A DNA stretch of 64,000 nucleotides from Streptomyces sp. NBC_00654 (GTDB taxonomy: Bacteria; Actinomycetota; Actinomycetes; Streptomycetales; Streptomycetaceae). Shown here piece after piece: positions 59,580 through 64,000 of this stretch (its first letter is position 1; each line of letters begins with the position of its first letter). Where the stretch lies: contig NZ_JAPEOB010000001.1 in assembly GCF_026341775.1 (NCBI RefSeq), positions 4,030,001 to 4,094,000 on the forward strand, in the 5' to 3' direction. A program made the translations under genes and the position numbers. The notes under the pieces were generated by a model, which was given only the letters and a program-made list of their open reading frames with translations, was not told where the DNA came from and made no database searches.

Positions 59580-60875
59580 TCAGGCCTCGTGCCGGGCCAT
59601 GGCGATCAGCCGGTCCAGCACGGCGGCGTCGGCCCGCACCCCGTCGTGGGCGTAGGCGTCGGTCACCCAGGTCCGCAGACCGCGGACCGCGTCGGCGGTG
59701 GCGAGGGACTGGGCGCGGTCGACGTACATGTCGTCGTGGTAGACGGCCGCGACGACGGGCACCTCGTTGGCGGCGAGCCGGTCCGGGTCGTAGAGGACCG
59801 GCCAGTCGGTGCGCGCGGCGAGTAGCTCCGCGGCGCCGCGCAGGGGGACGAGCGCGGGGTCCTCCTCGAACTGCCAGGGGTAGACCATCTCGCCGGTGAA
59901 CCGGACCGGGGTGTCCGCGCGGGCGTCGAAGGCGGGGAACTCCTCCCGCACACGGTGGGCGGACCACGCGGTGGCGCGGCCGCCCTGCGCGTAGATCGGT
60001 TCGTGGAGCGCGGCGTACAGGGGGCGTTCGGCGAAGGAGACGGCGGCGTCCACCCCGCGCAGGAAGGTGTCGCTGAGTTCCGGGCCGTGGGCGCCTTCGG
60101 TGAACGCGGTCTCCAGCAGGTAGTGGAGCGAGTCGAATCGGGCCGACGTGCCGAACATGATGCCGAGGGTCTGGAACCGGCGGACGGTGAGGCGCTCGCC
60201 GGCCGGCATCCGGACATCGTGCGCTTCGAGATGTGCGGCAACGGCGTCGGCGAGGCGCTGGTCGCCGGGGTAGCGGGCGAAGTAGCGCTCGTTGTGGGCG
60301 AGCGTGCGGGCGTAGGCCGCCCGGTACACCTCGTCGGCGTGTCCGGTCAGCGTCGGCAGGCCGCCGGTGATGTACGCCTGGGTGAGCCCCTCGGGCGCGA
60401 GGCTCAGATAGGTGAGTGTGGAGAAGCCTCCGAAGCTCTGGCCCAGGACGCTCCACGGCGCGTCGCCCTGGAGGTGGCGGCGCAGCAGTTCGGCGTCGCG
60501 GACGATCGAGTCGGCGCGGAAGTGCGCGAGATACCCGGCGGCCGCCGCGGAGTCGGTGCCGAACCGGGCGAGCGAGACGCGGTCGGCGGGTGTGGAGCGG
60601 CCGGTCCCGCGCTGGTCCAGAAGCACCACGCGGTAGTCGGTGAGGGCGCGGCGCAGCCAGGCCCCCGCCACGTTGGGGCGCTCGGCACGGCCGCCGGGGC
60701 CGCCCTGCAGCCACAGCAGACGGGGCAGGTTCTCGTGCTCGCGGCCGGCGGCGACGACCTCGCGCGCGAACAGGCTGATGGCGGGTCCGTCGGGGGACCG
60801 GTGGTCGAGCGGCACATCAAGGGTGTGGTCGGTGCAGACGAGACCGCTGTGACGGTACGGGGCGGGGGTGGACAT
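59580..60875 (-). CDS. Alpha/beta hydrolase, proline iminopeptidase-like (S33)
   Basis: 431 aa, cytoplasmic. Oxyanion segment LWLQGGPGGR, DQRGTGRS, nucleophile GQSFGG near residue 146, Asp in the DPDRLAANEVPVVAAVYHDD region and a likely late His. This is the S33 prolyl aminopeptidase group, which frees N-terminal Pro or other residues from short peptides. AAAGGAG supports ATG 60875. It lies downstream of the M29-like and OPT genes in one direction (59-bp and 96-bp gaps), consistent with use of imported peptides. Confidence 0.88.
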   Translation of the reverse strand: MSTPAPYRHSGLVCTDHTLDVPLDHRSPDGPAISLFAREVVAAGREHENLPRLLWLQGGPGGRAERPNVAGAWLRRALTDYRVVLLDQRGTGRSTPADRVSLARFGTDSAAAAGYLAHFRADSIVRDAELLRRHLQGDAPWSVLGQSFGGFSTLTYLSLAPEGLTQAYITGGLPTLTGHADEVYRAAYARTLAHNERYFARYPGDQRLADAVAAHLEAHDVRMPAGERLTVRRFQTLGIMFGTSARFDSLHYLLETAFTEGAHGPELSDTFLRGVDAAVSFAERPLYAALHEPIYAQGGRATAWSAHRVREEFPAFDARADTPVRFTGEMVYPWQFEEDPALVPLRGAAELLAARTDWPVLYDPDRLAANEVPVVAAVYHDDMYVDRAQSLATADAVRGLRTWVTDAYAHDGVRADAAVLDRLIAMARHEA

Positions 60876-60934
60876 GGGCGCTCCTTTCGCGACGGGGGAA
60901 CGGTTTCACGGACGGCGGGACCTCGCGGACCCCC

Positions 60935-61999
60935 TCAGTACCCTGCCACTCCGAGCTCGCGGCAGATCGCGACCAGCTCCGGGTGCACATAGCGCCCGTT
61001 CTCCTCGATGGCGACGCCGTCCAGGTAGATGGACGGGCCCAGCACACTGCCGTCGGTGTGTGCGGCGGCCACCCACGGTTCGCCGCCGATCCAGGCCCCC
61101 TTGGTGCCGATGCCGAGCTCGACGCAGCCGAAGACGCGCTCGTCCTCGACGATGCGGCCGGTCGGCGCGAGCACACCCGGGTTGAAGCCGAGCGACCAGT
61201 GCGCGACGCGGAACATGTTCGGGTCGTCGAAGGACTCCATCCAGCGGCGGAAGGTGTCCGCGTCGGCGCCGCCCTCGATCCTGGTGACGACGCCCTTCTC
61301 CACGGTGCAGCGGACCGGGGAGCGCAGCAGACCGATCTCGTCCGGCGGCCACAGGGCCCCGTCGAAGACGAGGACGCCGTCCTGGGTCTCCTCCAGCGGG
61401 TTCCACGAGATCTGGCCGGAGAGCATGACCGTCTCGCCGGGCTTCTCCGCGGGCTTGCCCCGCAGGTTGATCGGCCGGTCGCCATTGCGGCCCACCAGGT
61501 CGGTGCCGTTGGCGGAGGTGATGCGGACCTCGTCCGCCGCCTCCAGCAGTGCCACGAGGGCCTTGCCGAGACGGATGACGCCCTGGAAGTCGGGGCGCCC
61601 CACGGTGGCGACCAGCATCTGGACATCCATCGCGGTGAGATTGGTGTAGCGGCAGCCCGCCGCCATGGCGGCGCGGAAGGCGTCGGAGTGCATCAGGTAC
61701 GAGACGGCGAACTCGATCCACACATCGGCGTCGGCTATGGCACCGGCCACGGGGCGGGGCGGTTCCATGGAGGCGCCGGGCAGCGTCTCGTACCAGACGA
61801 CGACGGGGTGTGCCCCGGCGGCGGCGACGGCCTGTGCGGTGGCCTCGATCACCCGGCGGTCGCTGCTGGTGTCGCCGGTGAGGACGACGTGCTCGCCGCG
61901 CTTGACGAGCATGACCTCCTCGACGAGCTTGCGGGCGGCCAGGGCGAGTTCGAAGCTGAGGTACTCGGGGCGCGGTTCGAGCCTGCTGTACATGTCCAT
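60935..61999 (-). CDS. M29-like metallopeptidase / leucyl aminopeptidase-like protein
   Basis: 354 aa. The fold is suggested by the N-terminal ELALAARKLVEEVMLVKRGEHVVLTGD, NGTDLVGR, and the metal-ligand strings CVELGIGT and HTDGSVLGPSIYLDG (Glu, His, Asp). Aminopeptidase T (M29) and the related 2,5-dihydroxypyridine dioxygenase NicX share these. The C-terminal part is shorter than in classic M29 enzymes (about 410 aa). Between an OPT transporter and an S33 hydrolase, peptide hydrolysis is the more likely role. ATG at 61999. Confidence 0.78.
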   Translation of the reverse strand: MDMYSRLEPRPEYLSFELALAARKLVEEVMLVKRGEHVVLTGDTSSDRRVIEATAQAVAAAGAHPVVVWYETLPGASMEPPRPVAGAIADADVWIEFAVSYLMHSDAFRAAMAAGCRYTNLTAMDVQMLVATVGRPDFQGVIRLGKALVALLEAADEVRITSANGTDLVGRNGDRPINLRGKPAEKPGETVMLSGQISWNPLEETQDGVLVFDGALWPPDEIGLLRSPVRCTVEKGVVTRIEGGADADTFRRWMESFDDPNMFRVAHWSLGFNPGVLAPTGRIVEDERVFGCVELGIGTKGAWIGGEPWVAAAHTDGSVLGPSIYLDGVAIEENGRYVHPELVAICRELGVAGY

Positions 62000-62095
62000 G
62001 GAGGGTTCTCCTTGCCGTGCGGGTCGTACTGGTGTGGAGCGGTGGTGCGGTGAAGGGGGCGGTTCGTCCGGACCGGAGTCCGGGCGGCTGGCCGG

Positions 62096-63775
62096 TCAGG
62101 CCTTGAGGATCTGGGCCGAGTCACCGAGCGAACTGCCCGCGATCAGTCCGGCGCCGACCAGGTTCAGTTCCTCGTCGGCGGCGGGACCGCGCAGCCTGCG
62201 GTAGCCGACCCGGACCGCGAGGGCGCCGAGGACCAGCCAGCAGGCCTGCGGGGTGAGGATGAGAAGACCGGTGGCGAGCATGACGCCCATCTGCCTGCGC
62301 GTGCCGCCCAGCAGTTGGATGGCCGCGCCGGGGACGGCCCAGAGCAGCATGGTGCGCACCGCGTCCGGGTCGCTGAGCCCGCTCCTGATGGTGTCGGCGT
62401 ACACCTTGGCGACCGGTGGGATGAGGCCCTGTCCGAAGTAGGAGCGCCAGGCGAGGGCGACGACGACCAGCGCCACGCCGAATCCGATCAGGGCGGCCAG
62501 GAACTGCTGGCGGCGTCCTTCGCGTTCGTACGGGTCCCAGGGGCGGTGCTCGCGGCGCAGCAGCCAGCCCGCCTTGAGGTCGTACCCCATGTCGGCGAAG
62601 GCAGGTCCGGTCGCGGAGACATATCCCACCAGGAGGGCGAGCGGTACGGACGGGATGCCGATGGCCAGCCCGAGAATGAGGAAGATCAGGGTGACGGCGA
62701 AGGACGGGAACCAGCCGGACTGCATCGCGGCGAGACCGACGATCAGCTCGTGCACCAGGGCGGCGAACGCGGCGAACAGCACCCAGCCGACGATGCCGAG
62801 CGGGCTCATCTCGCCGATCAGCCCGCCGAGCACGGCGAGGACCACCGCACCCGCGGTGAACAGCGCGTAGCCGCGGATGAGGGAGAGCCGCAGGGCGCGC
62901 TCGTCCACGGTGTACGCGACGGTCGGGTCCTGCGCGGGGGCCGGTGCCGGGTCCGGTGCGCTCCGTGCCCTCTCGGCGCCCGACTTCCGTTTGCGCTCGC
63001 GACGGCCGATCAGCAGAACGACGGCCTGGCCCAGGGCCACGATTCCGGCGCCGACCATGACACCGTGCGGAATGAACCCGGCGCCCAGATCGGTGTGGAA
63101 GACATCGGGACTGTACTGGCGCAGCATCAGGCCGATACCGAACATCATCAGCGCCCAGACATTGCCCAGGAAGGCGACGCCGGCTGCGGAGAGCGGCAGG
63201 CTGAGAAGGGTTCCGGCCAGGCCGGCAGCGGTGCCACCGGCGAGGATGAGGGCGCGTCGGCCGCCCCGGTCGCCGGCCTTGATGGTCTCGGCGGCGGCCG
63301 TGCCGGGCGGCCAGGCCGCGTCGGCCGGCAGCAGCCGGGAGCCGAAGGCGCGGTAGAGCACCCAGGCGTCCACGAGCAGGCCGATGAAGGCTCCCGCGAG
63401 CATCGGCCAGACCAGGTCGGTGCGCCCGAAGACGTACGGGACGGCCACCGAGGTCAGCAGCGCGTTCGCGGAGGCGAAGGTGGCGGCGGAGATGGCGCTC
63501 TGGGCGAGGTTCTGCCGGTGCACGGAGCGCATCCGGCGCAGGAAGCCCAGCGGGATGCGGCCGATCAGCATGGCGACGAGGGCGCCGACCACCGAGGTGT
63601 TGGCCGAGATGCCTAGCTTGGAGACCAGATCGATGCCGATGACGGCGCCGACGGCGGCGAGCACCACCAGGATCACCAGCATCACGGGTTCCAGGACGCG
63701 CGGGTGCGCCCGGGTGTCGTCGGTGTCGGGGCCCGGCGGTGGGACAGGGTGCGGGGCGGAGACATGGTGCGCCAT
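62096..63775 (-). CDS. OPT-family oligopeptide transporter
   Basis: 559-aa membrane protein with about 14 hydrophobic helices in two halves, separated by a charged loop near residues 260-290 (RRERKRKSGAERARSAPDP). Typical elements include ISANTSVVGALVAMLIGR at the first repeat and SGWFPSFAVTLIFLILGLAIGIPSVPLALLVGYVSATGPAFADMGYDLKAGW in the second half. It imports oligopeptides or metal chelates with protons. AAGGGGGT precedes the ATG at 63775. Peptidase genes follow downstream, favouring peptides over siderophore-type cargo. Confidence 0.85.
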   Translation of the reverse strand: MAHHVSAPHPVPPPGPDTDDTRAHPRVLEPVMLVILVVLAAVGAVIGIDLVSKLGISANTSVVGALVAMLIGRIPLGFLRRMRSVHRQNLAQSAISAATFASANALLTSVAVPYVFGRTDLVWPMLAGAFIGLLVDAWVLYRAFGSRLLPADAAWPPGTAAAETIKAGDRGGRRALILAGGTAAGLAGTLLSLPLSAAGVAFLGNVWALMMFGIGLMLRQYSPDVFHTDLGAGFIPHGVMVGAGIVALGQAVVLLIGRRERKRKSGAERARSAPDPAPAPAQDPTVAYTVDERALRLSLIRGYALFTAGAVVLAVLGGLIGEMSPLGIVGWVLFAAFAALVHELIVGLAAMQSGWFPSFAVTLIFLILGLAIGIPSVPLALLVGYVSATGPAFADMGYDLKAGWLLRREHRPWDPYEREGRRQQFLAALIGFGVALVVVALAWRSYFGQGLIPPVAKVYADTIRSGLSDPDAVRTMLLWAVPGAAIQLLGGTRRQMGVMLATGLLILTPQACWLVLGALAVRVGYRRLRGPAADEELNLVGAGLIAGSSLGDSAQILKA

Positions 63776-64000
63776 GGGGCACCCCCTTCGGTGAGCGTGG
63801 CAGGGGAGATCGTTCGGGGCGGGTCGGTCTCGCCGGTGGGTGCGCGCGGGCAGGGCCGGGCGCACCGTCGACGCGGGGAGGCCGCGCGTGGAGCGGTGAG
63901 GGCGTGCTGCTGGGGTGAGGTGCCGGGGCGGTGGGAGGGCCTGCGCGGATGTCTGCCGTTTCAGCCGCCGAGCGCGGCGGTGATCTCCGCCGCTCCGGCG
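63776..64000 (-). CDS. C-terminal end of another leftward gene (cut by the window edge), with spacer
   Basis: Only the last 12 codons are visible (reading AGAAEITAALGG, TGA at 63963-63961). The coding part is 63961-64000; 63776-63960 is a 185-bp G-rich spacer in which I see no gene. The product cannot be identified. It probably belongs to the same transcription direction as the OPT gene. Confidence 0.4.

Overview
The window is a high-GC, GTG-rich actinobacterial chromosome segment. Rare TTA codons near gene starts, DasR- and DmdR-type operators and the gene families present point to Streptomyces. The order and content of the central cluster resemble the S. griseus group. This assignment is inferred from the sequence and from memory of the families; no search was run.

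Left part (1-23.4 kb). An incomplete UbiA prenyltransferase gene diverges from a three-gene type III PKS / methyltransferase / flavin hydroxylase operon of the phenolic-lipid (SrsABC) type. Next is a long leftward operon whose stops and starts mostly overlap: a lipoprotein dipeptide-binding protein, permease, fused permease-ATPase, ATPase, a broken S9 peptidase, class C serine hydrolase, M20 peptidase, GNAT, N-acylamino-acid racemase-like enolase, class A beta-lactamase-like hydrolase and a PucR regulator. Together it looks like a peptide / acylated amino acid uptake and salvage system. A methyltransferase-like gene, an MFS exporter with a palindromic operator, a cold-shock gene with a structured leader, the DUF5997 / LysR-effector-domain pair and a TetR-controlled P450-ferredoxin unit follow.

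Centre (23.7-39.6 kb). A complete polycyclic tetramate macrolactam (PTM) cluster in the frontalamide order ftdABCDEF: sterol-desaturase-type hydroxylase, iterative PKS-NRPS (KS-AT-DH-KR-ACP-C-A-PCP-TE, adenylation code fitting ornithine), two phytoene-dehydrogenase-like flavoproteins, an MDR reductase and a P450, closed by a 15-bp-stem hairpin. The synthase gene seems to start at TTG and carries a TTA codon at position 9.

Right part (39.8-64 kb). A Rieske oxygenase, an AraC/VOC pair, a UvrA-like ABC protein, a NIPSNAP protein, a two-component system, a TPR-LuxR regulator, a GT2 / membrane protein pair, a 160-bp palindromic element just before a secreted protein, a catechol operon dhbACEB without carrier protein or NRPS but with iron boxes, a NUDIX gene, a DasR-site LPMO, and a peptide-use group (S33 hydrolase, M29-like peptidase, OPT transporter). 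The last 40 bases are the end of another leftward gene.
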